A stretch of 64,000 bases of DNA from Flavobacteriaceae bacterium. GTDB lineage: Bacteria; Bacteroidota; Bacteroidia; Flavobacteriales; Flavobacteriaceae. Made by a program: the position numbers and the translations under genes. The stretch is taken from NCBI GenBank assembly GCA_016744415.1, contig JADGEL010000003.1:310001-374000 (forward strand). Direction: 5' to 3'. Each line of letters begins with the position of its first letter. Within the stretch, counting starts at the first letter, position 1. The notes under the pieces are model-generated. The model did no database searches, was not told the origin of the DNA, and saw only the letters and a list, made by a program, of their open reading frames with translations. Positions 42,723 through 50,108 of this stretch are shown here, piece by piece.

Positions 42723-44111
42723 ATGACGAATTCAATTCATTCAGATACCATCATCGCATTAGCAACCCCATCAGGTATGGGAGCAATTGCTGTAATTCGT
42801 TTATCTGGTAGTGATGCCATACAAATTGTATCAAAACATTTTAAACCTAAATATCGTAGTAAAGATTTAAACAAAGTAAAATCTCACACTATCCATTTAG
42901 GGCATATTATGGATGAAAGTAGAATGATTGATGAAGTTTTAGTTTCTGTTTTTAAAGATCCACATTCATATACTGGCGAAAATGTTGTGGAAATAAATTG
43001 TCATGGTTCTGTTTATATTCAGCAAGAAATTATACAATTATTTTTATCAAAAGGATGTAGAACCGCAACCAATGGCGAGTTTACCTTACGAGCATTTACC
43101 AATGGTAAAATGGATTTATCTCAGGCAGAGGCTGTGGCAGATTTAATTGAATCGGATTCTAAAGCATCACATCAAATTGCATTGCAGCAAATGCGTGGTG
43201 GCTTTTCGTCAGAAATAGCAAACCTACGAGAGCAATTATTAAATTTTGCGAGTTTGATAGAATTGGAACTCGATTTTTCTGAAGAAGATGTAGAGTTTGC
43301 TGATAGAGCCGCTTTTAGAGATTTGGTAAATAAACTCTCTTCTACTCTAAAAATACTAATCGATTCTTTTGCTTTTGGAAACGTATTTAAAAACGGAATT
43401 CCTGTTGCAATTGTTGGCGAACCAAATGTGGGGAAATCAACTTTACTAAATGCCTTATTGAATGAAGACAAAGCTATTGTATCGGATATTCCAGGAACTA
43501 CAAGAGATGCTATTGAAGATGAAATTGTAATTAATGGTGTTGTTTTTAGATTTATTGATACGGCCGGAATTAGAGAAACAGAAAATGTCGTTGAAACGAT
43601 CGGAATCAAAAAGACATTTGAAAAAATAGAACAAGCTCAACTGGTTTTACATTTGATTGATGCAAAAGAAATTTTAAATACAAAATCTATAATTGAAGAA
43701 TTAAAGAATAAATACCCTTTAAAAAGAATCTTAACAATAGTTAATAAGCGGGATCTTTTATCGCAAGAGAACATTTCAATACTCAATGCTCAACACTCAA
43801 ATCTAATATCAATATCAGCTAAAAATAAAACTGGGATCAACCAATTAATTAATGAATTGACCAAACTCACTGATATGGGTGCTTTGACAAACAATCAAAC
43901 AATTGTTAGTAATAGCAGACATTTTGAAGCGTTGACCAATGCATTAATAGCTGTCAAAGAAGTTGAAAAAGGAATGGACATTAATTTGAGCTCGGATCTT
44001 TTAGCGATTGATATTAGAGAAGCATTACATCATCTTGGACTCATATCTGGAGCAGTTACAACCGATGATTTATTGGGCAACATCTTTGCTAATTTTTGTA
44101 TTGGGAAATAA
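42723..44111 (+). CDS. mnmE: tRNA-modification GTPase MnmE
   Basis: The 462-residue protein has the three-part MnmE layout. The N-terminal tetrahydrofolate-binding domain reads TIIALATPSGMGAIAVIRLSG. The G domain has GEPNVGKSTLLNAL (G1), DIPGTTRDAIED (G2), DTAGIRETENVVE (G3) and VNKRDL (G4). The C-terminus ends with FCIGK, holding the essential cysteine. With MnmG it places carboxymethylaminomethyl groups on wobble uridines. Confidence 0.96.
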   Translation: MTNSIHSDTIIALATPSGMGAIAVIRLSGSDAIQIVSKHFKPKYRSKDLNKVKSHTIHLGHIMDESRMIDEVLVSVFKDPHSYTGENVVEINCHGSVYIQQEIIQLFLSKGCRTATNGEFTLRAFTNGKMDLSQAEAVADLIESDSKASHQIALQQMRGGFSSEIANLREQLLNFASLIELELDFSEEDVEFADRAAFRDLVNKLSSTLKILIDSFAFGNVFKNGIPVAIVGEPNVGKSTLLNALLNEDKAIVSDIPGTTRDAIEDEIVINGVVFRFIDTAGIRETENVVETIGIKKTFEKIEQAQLVLHLIDAKEILNTKSIIEELKNKYPLKRILTIVNKRDLLSQENISILNAQHSNLISISAKNKTGINQLINELTKLTDMGALTNNQTIVSNSRHFEALTNALIAVKEVEKGMDINLSSDLLAIDIREALHHLGLISGAVTTDDLLGNIFANFCIGK

Positions 44112-44166
44112 CCAATACAACAATTCATAACAAAACATATTAAAAAGAACTATACATCAATCTCTA

Positions 44167-44195
44167 CAATATAAATCAATAGTTGATTTATATTG
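44167..44195. repeat. Perfect 13-bp inverted repeat downstream of mnmE
   Basis: 44167-44179 is the reverse complement of 44183-44195, spacer TAG. It is AT-rich and is followed by only a broken T run (TTCTTTT), so it could be a weak mnmE terminator or an mRNA 3'-end stabiliser. Confidence 0.45.
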
Positions 44196-44240
44196 AGTTC
44201 ATTCTTTTAAACCTCGTTATTTAGAATCTAATCATAAATA

Positions 44241-44269
44241 AAAAAAAGCGCCTTAACCCCTTAAGGCGC
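44241..44269 (-). terminator. Terminator hairpin on the minus strand in the mnmE downstream gap
   Basis: A 9-bp perfect stem GCGCCTTAA/TTAAGGCGC with CCCC loop (plus-strand reading) and T7 only in the minus direction. No annotated minus-strand gene ends here. Confidence 0.7.
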
Positions 44270-44293
44270 CAATAAGATACCCCACTTTAAGAC
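44241..44293 (-). ncRNA. Candidate small RNA (about 50 nt), minus strand
   Basis: TAATTTTG (44306-44299, minus strand) fits the -7 consensus and predicts a start near 44293. About 25 nt further is a 9-bp GC-rich stem (44248-44256 with 44261-44269) with a four-base loop, followed by seven T residues (44247-44241). No ORF fits. The unit contains GTGGGGTATC in single-stranded sequence. A -33 TTG with good spacing is not evident. It could also be the isolated terminator of an unrecognised gene. Confidence 0.4.
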
Positions 44294-44298
44294 GAGGT

Positions 44299-44306
44299 CA
44301 AAATTA
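44299..44306 (-). promoter_or_regulatory. -7 box of the minus-strand small RNA candidate
   Basis: TAATTTTG in minus orientation; see the candidate RNA entry. Confidence 0.35.
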
Positions 44307-44579
44307 TACATAAATATAACACAATTTATATACTCAAAATATGATAAACATCATGTTTTATATGATTATTATTTTTTAAATTAACCAATCTTTTTCAAGT
44401 TTAAGGAAATCCATAATTATCTCTCCTTAATATTATAAAGGGTGGTGTTTTTTGTATTGGGAAATAACTTATAGAATAAATATCCATGCTTCTAAAACCA
44501 AATATTAATTATTTGCTACCATTCATTAAATTATTGCATCCATATTTATATTAGCAGATTTTAAACGTATAATGCGTTG

Positions 44580-44587
44580 TATATTTG
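44580..44587 (+). promoter_or_regulatory. -7 box of the plus-strand small RNA candidate
   Basis: TATATTTG, over 200 nt upstream of the next CDS and about 36 nt upstream of a terminator hairpin. Confidence 0.45.
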
Positions 44588-44593
44588 CAGTGT

Positions 44594-44667
44594 AATTAAT
44601 CAACTTACGTTATTTTTTACTTACTCAAAACTAGTATTGTGGGGATACAAAATTTTGAGTTTTTTTA
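44594..44667 (+). ncRNA. Candidate small RNA or leader attenuator (about 73 nt), plus strand
   Basis: A -7 box at 44580-44587 predicts transcription from about 44594. The transcript would end at a hairpin with arms 44623-44630 and 44653-44660 (ACTCAAAA/TTTTGAGT), a weaker inner GTAT/ATAC pairing, and T7 at 44660-44666. The loop carries GTGGGGATAC, similar to the GTGGGGTATC of the opposing candidate. It may be free-standing, or an attenuator in a long leader of the gene at 44804. Confidence 0.45.
44623..44667 (+). terminator. Terminator of the plus-strand small RNA candidate
   Basis: An 8-bp outer stem, long loop with a possible inner 4-bp stem, then seven T residues. Confidence 0.6.
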
Positions 44668-44803
44668 TGCCATATATTTAGCAAATAAACTTCACTTCTA
44701 TTTTCGTTCACTTCACTAACAACTATAGATACTTCGCTTAGTTTTAAAACTTACAACAAAATAACAACGCTACTTTTATAGTATCAAATTAAAGCCCAAG
44801 GAT

Positions 44804-45067
44804 ATGTTACCTACAAAGCAACACAACATGACAAGGAAAGTTTTTAATTCTTTAAATTTTAAAGATAAACTGAAAACCATTTTAAAAACGGGAAATTTTA
44901 TCGATACTCATATTACAAGTGTTGGTGATTCTTTAATTACCAATTTATACAAACTAAATTTATTTCATGTAGAGGTTGTGTATAGTGGCTTAGGTACCAG
45001 TATAAAAGAAATTAATAGTTTTAAAATGGGAAGTACAGCAGATCGTTATTTTCCACAAAAAGAATAG
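44804..45067 (+). CDS. Small protein of unknown function
   Basis: The gene encodes 87 residues from ATG 44804, preceded by an AAGGA-like site; an internal ATG (44828, MTRKVFNSLNF) gives 79 residues and may be the true start. It is soluble and mixed helix/strand, with no signal peptide or membrane segment (KDKLKTILKTGNFIDTHIT, then ITNLYKLNLFHVEVVYSG). The family is not recognised. It lies upstream of the HAD-rlmF cluster, which has its own promoter. Confidence 0.6.
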   Translation: MLPTKQHNMTRKVFNSLNFKDKLKTILKTGNFIDTHITSVGDSLITNLYKLNLFHVEVVYSGLGTSIKEINSFKMGSTADRYFPQKE

Positions 45068-45102
45068 TGTTTTATTTAAATAGTCATTCCTTATGCTATG
45101 CA

Positions 45103-45110
45103 TATATTTG
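45103..45110 (+). promoter_or_regulatory. -7 box of the HAD-rlmF operon
   Basis: TATATTTG lies 22 nt before the ATG at 45133. It falls inside the upstream extension of the frame (open from 45067), so it decides the start. Confidence 0.55.
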
Positions 45111-45132
45111 TATCATAATTTCGATACTAATT

Positions 45133-45942
45133 ATGCCAATCAAACTTATATGTTCAGATATAGACGGAACACTTTTAAATAAAGATCGGGAACTTTCTGC
45201 AAAGACCATAGCTCAAATTAAATGGTTGGCTCCTACTCCATTTATTTTGATTTCTTCTCGCATGCCCAAAGCAATGTTGCATCTTCAAAAAGAATTGAAT
45301 ATTGAGTATTTACCAATAATTGCTTATAACGGTGGATTGATTCTAGCCAATAATAAAATAATTTCTACTACAGAAATTTCAACTACAACTACCAAATCTA
45401 TTGCTGCTTTTTGTTCAGGTTCAGGTTTAAATTTACATTTAAGTCTTTACCATAACGACGAATGGTATGTGCCAGATCTAGATTATTGGGCAAAACGTGA
45501 AGCAAACAACACCAAAGTAAATCCAACAATACAACATATTAATACAACCTTGAAAAGTTGGAAATCAGAAAACAAAGGTGCACATAAAATTATGGTGATG
45601 GGTGATGCTAAAGAAATTGATACTCTTGTAAATTATATTGCTGAAAATTTTAAAAATGAAATTATTGGCTACCGTTCAAAAGACACCTATTTAGAAATTG
45701 CACATAAATCAATTTCAAAGAAAACAGCAATTAAAACACTTCTTAATCATCAATATCCCGAATTGACAATAAAAAATGTTTTGGCCTTTGGCGATAATTA
45801 CAATGATCTAGAAATGTTAGAATCAGTAGGTATTGGAGTTGCTGTTGCTAACTCAAAGCCTGAAGTATTAGCTATTGCTGATGCTATTACTGATACAAAC
45901 AAAGAAGATGGAGTTGCCAATTATTTAGAAAAACTGAACTGA
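45133..45942 (+). CDS. Cof-type HAD-superfamily phosphatase
   Basis: The start at ATG 45133 gives 269 residues beginning MPIKLICSDIDGTLLNKD, where DxDGT is the catalytic motif I. Motif II sits in FILISSRMP. A Cof cap domain fills about residues 85-190. Motif IV is VLAFGDNYNDLEML. Members hydrolyse small phosphate esters such as sugar or cofactor phosphates. The TGA stop overlaps the ATG of the next small gene, suggesting translational coupling. Confidence 0.88.
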   Translation: MPIKLICSDIDGTLLNKDRELSAKTIAQIKWLAPTPFILISSRMPKAMLHLQKELNIEYLPIIAYNGGLILANNKIISTTEISTTTTKSIAAFCSGSGLNLHLSLYHNDEWYVPDLDYWAKREANNTKVNPTIQHINTTLKSWKSENKGAHKIMVMGDAKEIDTLVNYIAENFKNEIIGYRSKDTYLEIAHKSISKKTAIKTLLNHQYPELTIKNVLAFGDNYNDLEMLESVGIGVAVANSKPEVLAIADAITDTNKEDGVANYLEKLN

Positions 45943-46118
45943 TGGCAAAAAAAGGAAGTGCAAAAAACACCAAGAACAAAGCGAAACATACAAAATTAAT
46001 GAATCGCAAAAAGAATAAATTAAGAACAGATAAAATTACTCAGAAGGAACGCATTAAAGCATTGCAGCAAAAAATAAGCGAGCAACAAAAAGCAAAAGAA
46101 AATGGCAACAAAGCATAA
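45942..46118 (+). CDS. 58-residue lysine-rich protein linking the HAD and rlmF genes
   Basis: This short frame starts at ATG 45942, sharing one base with the HAD stop (TGATG). It ends with TAA at 46116-46118, inside the first codons of rlmF, an overlap of 17 bp. The product is about one third lysine, with arginine and glutamine, starting MAKKGSAKNTKNKAKHTKL and ending in a likely helix (KERIKALQQKISEQQKAKEN). Nothing is hydrophobic. No family was recognised. Its tight packing and composition suggest an RNA- or ribosome-associated role, which is inference. Confidence 0.65.
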   Translation: MAKKGSAKNTKNKAKHTKLMNRKKNKLRTDKITQKERIKALQQKISEQQKAKENGNKA

Positions 46119-47022
46119 AACATCAAAAGGATTACATCCAAATAATAAGCACAGTCAAGATTATGATTTTGATACTCTATGTACTGCCTTTCCAAGCTTA
46201 AAAGAATTTGTTTTTACCAATAAGTTCAATACTCAGACTATTGATTTTGCTAATCCAAAGGCAGTAAAAATTTTAAATACAGCTTTATTAAAAACATATT
46301 ATAAAATTGAGCAATGGAACTTTTCTGATGAAAATTTATGTCCGCCAATTCCCGGACGTGTTGATTATATTCATCATTTAAATGATTTGTTTAAAGCATC
46401 AAAAATAAAAGATTCTATCAATATTTTAGACATTGGTACTGGCGCTACTTGTATTTATCCACTATTAGGAAACCGTACATACGATTGGCAATTTATTGGG
46501 ACAGACATCGATGCTGAGTCACTTAAAAATTCGCAACTGATTATTGATAACAATAATTTATCAAATCAAATTTCACTAAAATTACAGGATCGCTCTGACA
46601 CTATTTTTTCTGAATCCATTTTTGATAGACAGCAATTTGCAGCAAGCATATGCAACCCTCCTTTTTACAGTTCACAATATGAAGCTGTAGAAGCAAATGC
46701 TAGAAAACTAAAAGGATTGGGAATTGAAACTACCCAACGAAATTTTAGCGGGAACCAAAATGAACTATGGTACAAAGGTGGTGAAAAAGCGTTTTTACAC
46801 AATTACTTATATCAAAGTTCTTTATTTAAAACTAGCTGTTTTTGGTACACAACATTGGTGTCAAAAAAAGGAAATATTGAAAGTATGATTGCCTCTCTTA
46901 ATAAACTTGGTGCAACAAATATTAAGAATATCCCCATGCATCAAGGTAATAAAGTAAGCCGAATTGTTGCTTGGACATTTTTAACGAATGAAGAGCAAAA
47001 TCAATGGAATACTGATACATAA
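46102..47022 (+). CDS. rlmF: 23S rRNA (adenine(1618)-N6)-methyltransferase
   Basis: The 306-residue protein begins with the RlmF signature GLHPNNKHSQDYDFDTLC, then LCPPIPGRVDYIHHLNDL. The SAM motif is ILDIGTGATCIYP, and the N6-adenine methylase motif IV is SICNPPFYSS. These fit RlmF (YbiN), which methylates A1618 in 23S rRNA. Its start overlaps the lysine-rich small gene. Confidence 0.92.
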   Translation: MATKHKTSKGLHPNNKHSQDYDFDTLCTAFPSLKEFVFTNKFNTQTIDFANPKAVKILNTALLKTYYKIEQWNFSDENLCPPIPGRVDYIHHLNDLFKASKIKDSINILDIGTGATCIYPLLGNRTYDWQFIGTDIDAESLKNSQLIIDNNNLSNQISLKLQDRSDTIFSESIFDRQQFAASICNPPFYSSQYEAVEANARKLKGLGIETTQRNFSGNQNELWYKGGEKAFLHNYLYQSSLFKTSCFWYTTLVSKKGNIESMIASLNKLGATNIKNIPMHQGNKVSRIVAWTFLTNEEQNQWNTDT

Positions 47023-47126
47023 TAAATATTTCAAACGGGGTCTAGTCCTGTTTTCCAACCAGTAAAATCAGTATTAAGCTAAAAATTTCTAGATGTTTGT
47101 TTCATTATTAATATAAAAATTATATC

Positions 47127-47531
47127 ATGAACAAATTATTATTTATTACTTTATTGATTGTTAGCTCAACAATATTTGCACAAGAAAAAAAGGACAAAGG
47201 CATTTTACAATTTGAAAATGAAACCATTAATTATGGTGTTATTTCCAAAAATTCTGATGGGTATCGCTCATTTGTTTTTACCAATGTTGGTGATGAAGCC
47301 ATTGTTATATCAAAAGTAAAAGGCAGCTGTGGTTGCACTGTTGCTACAAAACCAAATGAGCCAATACTACCAGGTGAAACTGCCGAAATTGGTGTGAAAT
47401 ATGCTACCAATAGATTAGGTGGATTTTCAAAAACCATTACTATAACTTCAAATGCCAGCGAAATATCAAAAGTTGTACGGATAAAAGGAAATGTAGTTGA
47501 AGACGGGAAAATTGTAGCTATAGTCAAATAG
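47127..47531 (+). CDS. Secreted DUF1573 protein
   Basis: The 134-residue protein has a signal peptide (cleavage near STIFAQ, residue 19). A single DUF1573 Ig-like domain follows: INYGVISKNSDGYRSFVFTN, then ISKVKGSCGCTVATKP, then PGETAEIGVKY and TITITSNAS. The conserved SCGCT is visible. Such proteins are abundant in Bacteroidota periplasm or surface and have no assigned function. Confidence 0.87.
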   Translation: MNKLLFITLLIVSSTIFAQEKKDKGILQFENETINYGVISKNSDGYRSFVFTNVGDEAIVISKVKGSCGCTVATKPNEPILPGETAEIGVKYATNRLGGFSKTITITSNASEISKVVRIKGNVVEDGKIVAIVK

Positions 47532-47536
47532 TAATA

Positions 47537-47576
47537 TTAAAAGGGAAAGTCCATTAATATGGGTTTTCCCTTTTTT
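47537..47576 (+). terminator. Terminator after the DUF1573 gene
   Basis: A 10-bp outer stem (47539-47548 with 47565-47574), an inner CCA/TGG pairing, and six T residues from 47571. Confidence 0.75.
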
Positions 47577-47590
47577 AACTAGAGAGTTGT

Positions 47591-47598
47591 TATATTTG
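47591..47598 (+). promoter_or_regulatory. -7 box of the LuxR-type regulator gene
   Basis: TATATTTG lies 19 nt before the ATG at 47618. Confidence 0.55.
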
Positions 47599-47617
47599 TT
47601 AAAAATCAACACTATTA

Positions 47618-48661
47618 ATGTCTAACAAACTACTACTATTTGCATTTTTTATTTTCTATTCATTTTTATCTCTTCAAGCTCAGTTTAAGTTTAGTGGCGA
47701 AGTAAGTTATGAGTTCATCAATGCAACCGTTTATTTAACCGAAATTGATGATTACAAAAAAAGTGAGGTTTTTTTGACGGATAATATTTTACAAGCGACT
47801 ACAATAGATAGCATAGGACATTATTCTTTTACAGGTAATTTTTTATCAAACAAAAATAAATTCTACAAAATTTATATTGACAATTGTAATGAAGACATAA
47901 CAGATTCCAATCATTTATTAAATACATGTGACGACAGTAATTCAATTGTTTTTATAGCTAACAACTCTGATGAAATTTATTTTCCACTAAATTCTATGGA
48001 ACAGATGTTTTGTTCAATAGAGTTTTCTCGCATGCAAAATATCGCAATTTTTAAAATTGATTCTTTACAAGAAGTATTGTTGAGTAACATACAATATTCT
48101 AAAAGTAAAAAACAACGAAGCATCATTTTTAATAACTATTTTAAAGATTTACAAGAGTTTAGCAAAACATTTAACGAACCGCTAGTTGAGCTTTACACCT
48201 ATCAACTCTACGCAAATAATGAATCCTTTACACGCCGTTTTTATTTAGATGATTTAAAGAAATCTGATTACTATACAAATTTACTTCAACAACTAAAAAC
48301 CGAATACCCTAGTACTGCTTATACCCACCAATTTGAAGATGACTTACGACATGATAATTTTGATTCAAAAAGCAAACTAACAAAAAATACAATTTTCATT
48401 TTAGTAATACTCTTATGTGCATCCCTTATTATTAATTTTATCTTGATAAAAAGAAAGAGCAAAAAATCAAATACAATTGATTATAAACTTATTTTATCTC
48501 CGCAAGAGCAAAAAGTATTTGAGCTGATGAATAGCGAGCTCTCAAACAAACAAATTGCTGATAAATTATTTATTAGCATAAGCACAGTAAAAACACACAT
48601 CAACAATATTTACTCAAAACTCTCCATTTCTTCACGCAAAGAAGTTTCAAGTTTCTTTTAA
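47618..48661 (+). CDS. Membrane-tethered LuxR-family transcriptional regulator
   Basis: The 347-residue protein has a signal peptide (LSLQAQ, about residue 21) and a periplasmic part of about 240 residues. One membrane segment follows (FILVILLCASLIINFIL, near 265-285). The C-terminal cytoplasmic LuxR helix-turn-helix reads LSPQEQKVFELMNSELSNKQ, then IADKLFISISTVKTHINNIY. There is no receiver domain. The layout implies that a signal in the periplasm is passed directly to a DNA-binding domain held at the membrane. The targets are unknown; the secreted-protein gene at 48866 is next on the same strand. Confidence 0.82.
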   Translation: MSNKLLLFAFFIFYSFLSLQAQFKFSGEVSYEFINATVYLTEIDDYKKSEVFLTDNILQATTIDSIGHYSFTGNFLSNKNKFYKIYIDNCNEDITDSNHLLNTCDDSNSIVFIANNSDEIYFPLNSMEQMFCSIEFSRMQNIAIFKIDSLQEVLLSNIQYSKSKKQRSIIFNNYFKDLQEFSKTFNEPLVELYTYQLYANNESFTRRFYLDDLKKSDYYTNLLQQLKTEYPSTAYTHQFEDDLRHDNFDSKSKLTKNTIFILVILLCASLIINFILIKRKSKKSNTIDYKLILSPQEQKVFELMNSELSNKQIADKLFISISTVKTHINNIYSKLSISSRKEVSSFF

Positions 48662-48686
48662 TCAAAAATCCCATTTCACCCACTTT

Positions 48687-48716
48687 TTGTTTAATTACAT
48701 TTTTTGTATATATTTG
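48687..48716 (+). promoter_or_regulatory. Promoter of the secreted repeat-protein gene
   Basis: TTG at 48687-48689, 19 bp, TATATTTG at 48709-48716. It leaves a leader of about 143 nt before the ATG at 48866, long for this genome; no obvious hairpin terminator lies in it. Confidence 0.6.
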
Positions 48717-48865
48717 TGTATCAATTAAAATGGAACCTCTCAAATTCCAAACAATCCTTTTTTTTAATTGAACCTCTATACAATGACTTAATAGAAAACC
48801 CTAATTTAAATTGATATCAATTATAATAACTGATATATTTTTATTACTAACTTAAAATTTAAATT

Positions 48866-49615
48866 ATGAGAACAAAAAAAAGTTTGTTGACCTCAATGCT
48901 AATGATAGCATTGTTATTTTCTTATGCAGGATTTGCTCAAGAGGAAGAAAAAGAATCCTACGGAATGGCACAAATTATCTACATCGACGCTAAAGTGGGT
49001 ATGGAAGAAGCATTTGTTAATGCTGTTAAATCACACAATGCGATGTATCATAAAGATGGGCCTTATGCTGCAGGGCTAGATGTTATATTATCTGGTAATG
49101 AAGCTGGTTGGTTTGTTTGGTATATGGGACCTTGCACCTTTACTGATTTAGATAATGCTCCAGGATCAGGTGTCCATGCCGATCATTGGAGAAAAAATGT
49201 TGCACCTAACATTGAAAGCTATGGGCGACAAGAATATTGGAGGTATAATAACAAATTATCATACAAAGCATCAGACGAAGAGCAAGCAATTTCTAACATT
49301 TGGTTTATTGATATCAAAAGAGGTGATTATTATCGCTTTAAAGCACTCATGGGTAAAATTAAAGAAGCTTATGAAAAACAAGGTACAGGAAATATAAGTG
49401 TTTACAATACCCAGTTTAATGACAATGATGGCAGAGATGTTGCTATAGTTTGGGGAATGAAGAATTTTGCAGAAATGGATGATGAATCTGGATCTGTTAA
49501 GGATGAGTATGAAGAAATTAATGGTGAAGGTAGTTGGGACAGTATGATTGACGAATGGGAAGACATAACCATGAGTATCAATAGCCAACTATGGGAAAAT
49601 GATATTGCCAAATAA
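48866..49615 (+). CDS. Secreted protein with two ferredoxin-like (dimeric alpha/beta barrel-type) repeats
   Basis: The 249-residue protein has a signal peptide ending near YAGFAQ (residue 25). Two halves look alike: AQIIYIDAKVGMEEAFVNAV with GWFVWYMGP, and ISNIWFIDIKRGDYYRFKAL with VAIVWGMKNF. The order strand, helix, strand with a tryptophan matches ABM-like dimeric alpha/beta barrels, duplicated in one chain. The second half ends in an acidic stretch (DDESGSVKDEYEEINGEG). The family is not recognised by name. The abundance of Trp and the strong promoter suggest a well-expressed exported protein. Confidence 0.62.
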   Translation: MRTKKSLLTSMLMIALLFSYAGFAQEEEKESYGMAQIIYIDAKVGMEEAFVNAVKSHNAMYHKDGPYAAGLDVILSGNEAGWFVWYMGPCTFTDLDNAPGSGVHADHWRKNVAPNIESYGRQEYWRYNNKLSYKASDEEQAISNIWFIDIKRGDYYRFKALMGKIKEAYEKQGTGNISVYNTQFNDNDGRDVAIVWGMKNFAEMDDESGSVKDEYEEINGEGSWDSMIDEWEDITMSINSQLWENDIAK

Positions 49616-49638
49616 GCCTTGAAGAAAACTCTGTTAAG

Positions 49639-49669
49639 TAGGGATGCATCTAATGTGTCCCTATTTTTT
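49639..49669. terminator. Terminator between the secreted protein gene and the convergent globin gene
   Basis: Stem TAGGGA/TCCCTA (49639-49644 with 49658-49663) plus inner GCAT/ATGT pairing, then T6. Its right arm covers the globin stop codon. Confidence 0.65.
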
Positions 49670-50035
49670 ATACACTGTATTCAACTGGATAGACATAGCG
49701 ACAGATTCGGCTCTTTGTTTTGCTAAATCAGCAAGCTCACCAACAAATAATTCGTCAATTGTTTTTTTAAAAATAACTAACCACGTATCAAAATTCTCCT
49801 TTTTCAACTTCGTTTTATTATCTAAGTCCATATGTACTTTCATAGGGTTACCTTTAAACACAGGCTTGTGAAATAAAATGGTTTCCCAAAAGTCATACAT
49901 TTTTGGCAAATGTGTTTCCCAATTCAACTTAGCAACTTCATTAAATAAGTGATTTAATTCTTTATCTTGTTGTACATACTCATAAAAAGTATTTACCATC
50001 AGCTTAATATCTTCTCGTGTAGTAATATCATTCAT
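49661..50035 (-). CDS. Group III truncated haemoglobin
   Basis: The 124-residue protein matches short group III globins: INDIT-like start, FYEYVQQDKELNHLFN, THLPKMYDFWETILF and PMKVHMDLDNKTKL. His68 is the likely haem-iron ligand. DTWLVIFKKTIDELF follows. Group III globins bind O2 or NO and are linked to peroxide or nitrosative stress. The -7 box nearly touches the ATG. It is divergent from a methyltransferase gene with a 73-bp gap. Confidence 0.88.
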   Translation of the reverse strand: MNDITTREDIKLMVNTFYEYVQQDKELNHLFNEVAKLNWETHLPKMYDFWETILFHKPVFKGNPMKVHMDLDNKTKLKKENFDTWLVIFKKTIDELFVGELADLAKQRAESVAMSIQLNTVYKK

Positions 50036-50039
50036 GCTA

Positions 50040-50047
50040 CAAATTTA
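50040..50047 (-). promoter_or_regulatory. -7 box of the truncated haemoglobin gene, next to the start codon
   Basis: TAAATTTG on the minus strand ends 4 nt before the ATG, so transcription would begin at or within the start codon. Confidence 0.5.
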
Positions 50048-50062
50048 CAACATTACTTTACT

Positions 50063-50070
50063 TATATTTG
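50063..50070 (+). promoter_or_regulatory. -7 box of the methyltransferase gene
   Basis: TATATTTG lies 38 nt before the ATG at 50109. It is inside the longer open frame from 50034 and favours the later start. Confidence 0.5.
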
Positions 50071-50108
50071 TCTTGTATTTTAAAATTTATACTAAACTTT
50101 ACCTCAAA

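Larger units (their letters stand above)
44112..44803. other. 692-bp non-coding region with three hairpins and two opposed promoter-like sites
   Basis: There is no credible ORF. From left to right it holds a perfect 13-bp inverted repeat (44167-44195), a minus-strand promoter-terminator unit (44306 down to 44241), an AT-rich spacer, a plus-strand promoter-terminator unit (44580-44667), and a C-poor stretch ahead of the next gene. The two units are listed separately. Confidence 0.6.
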
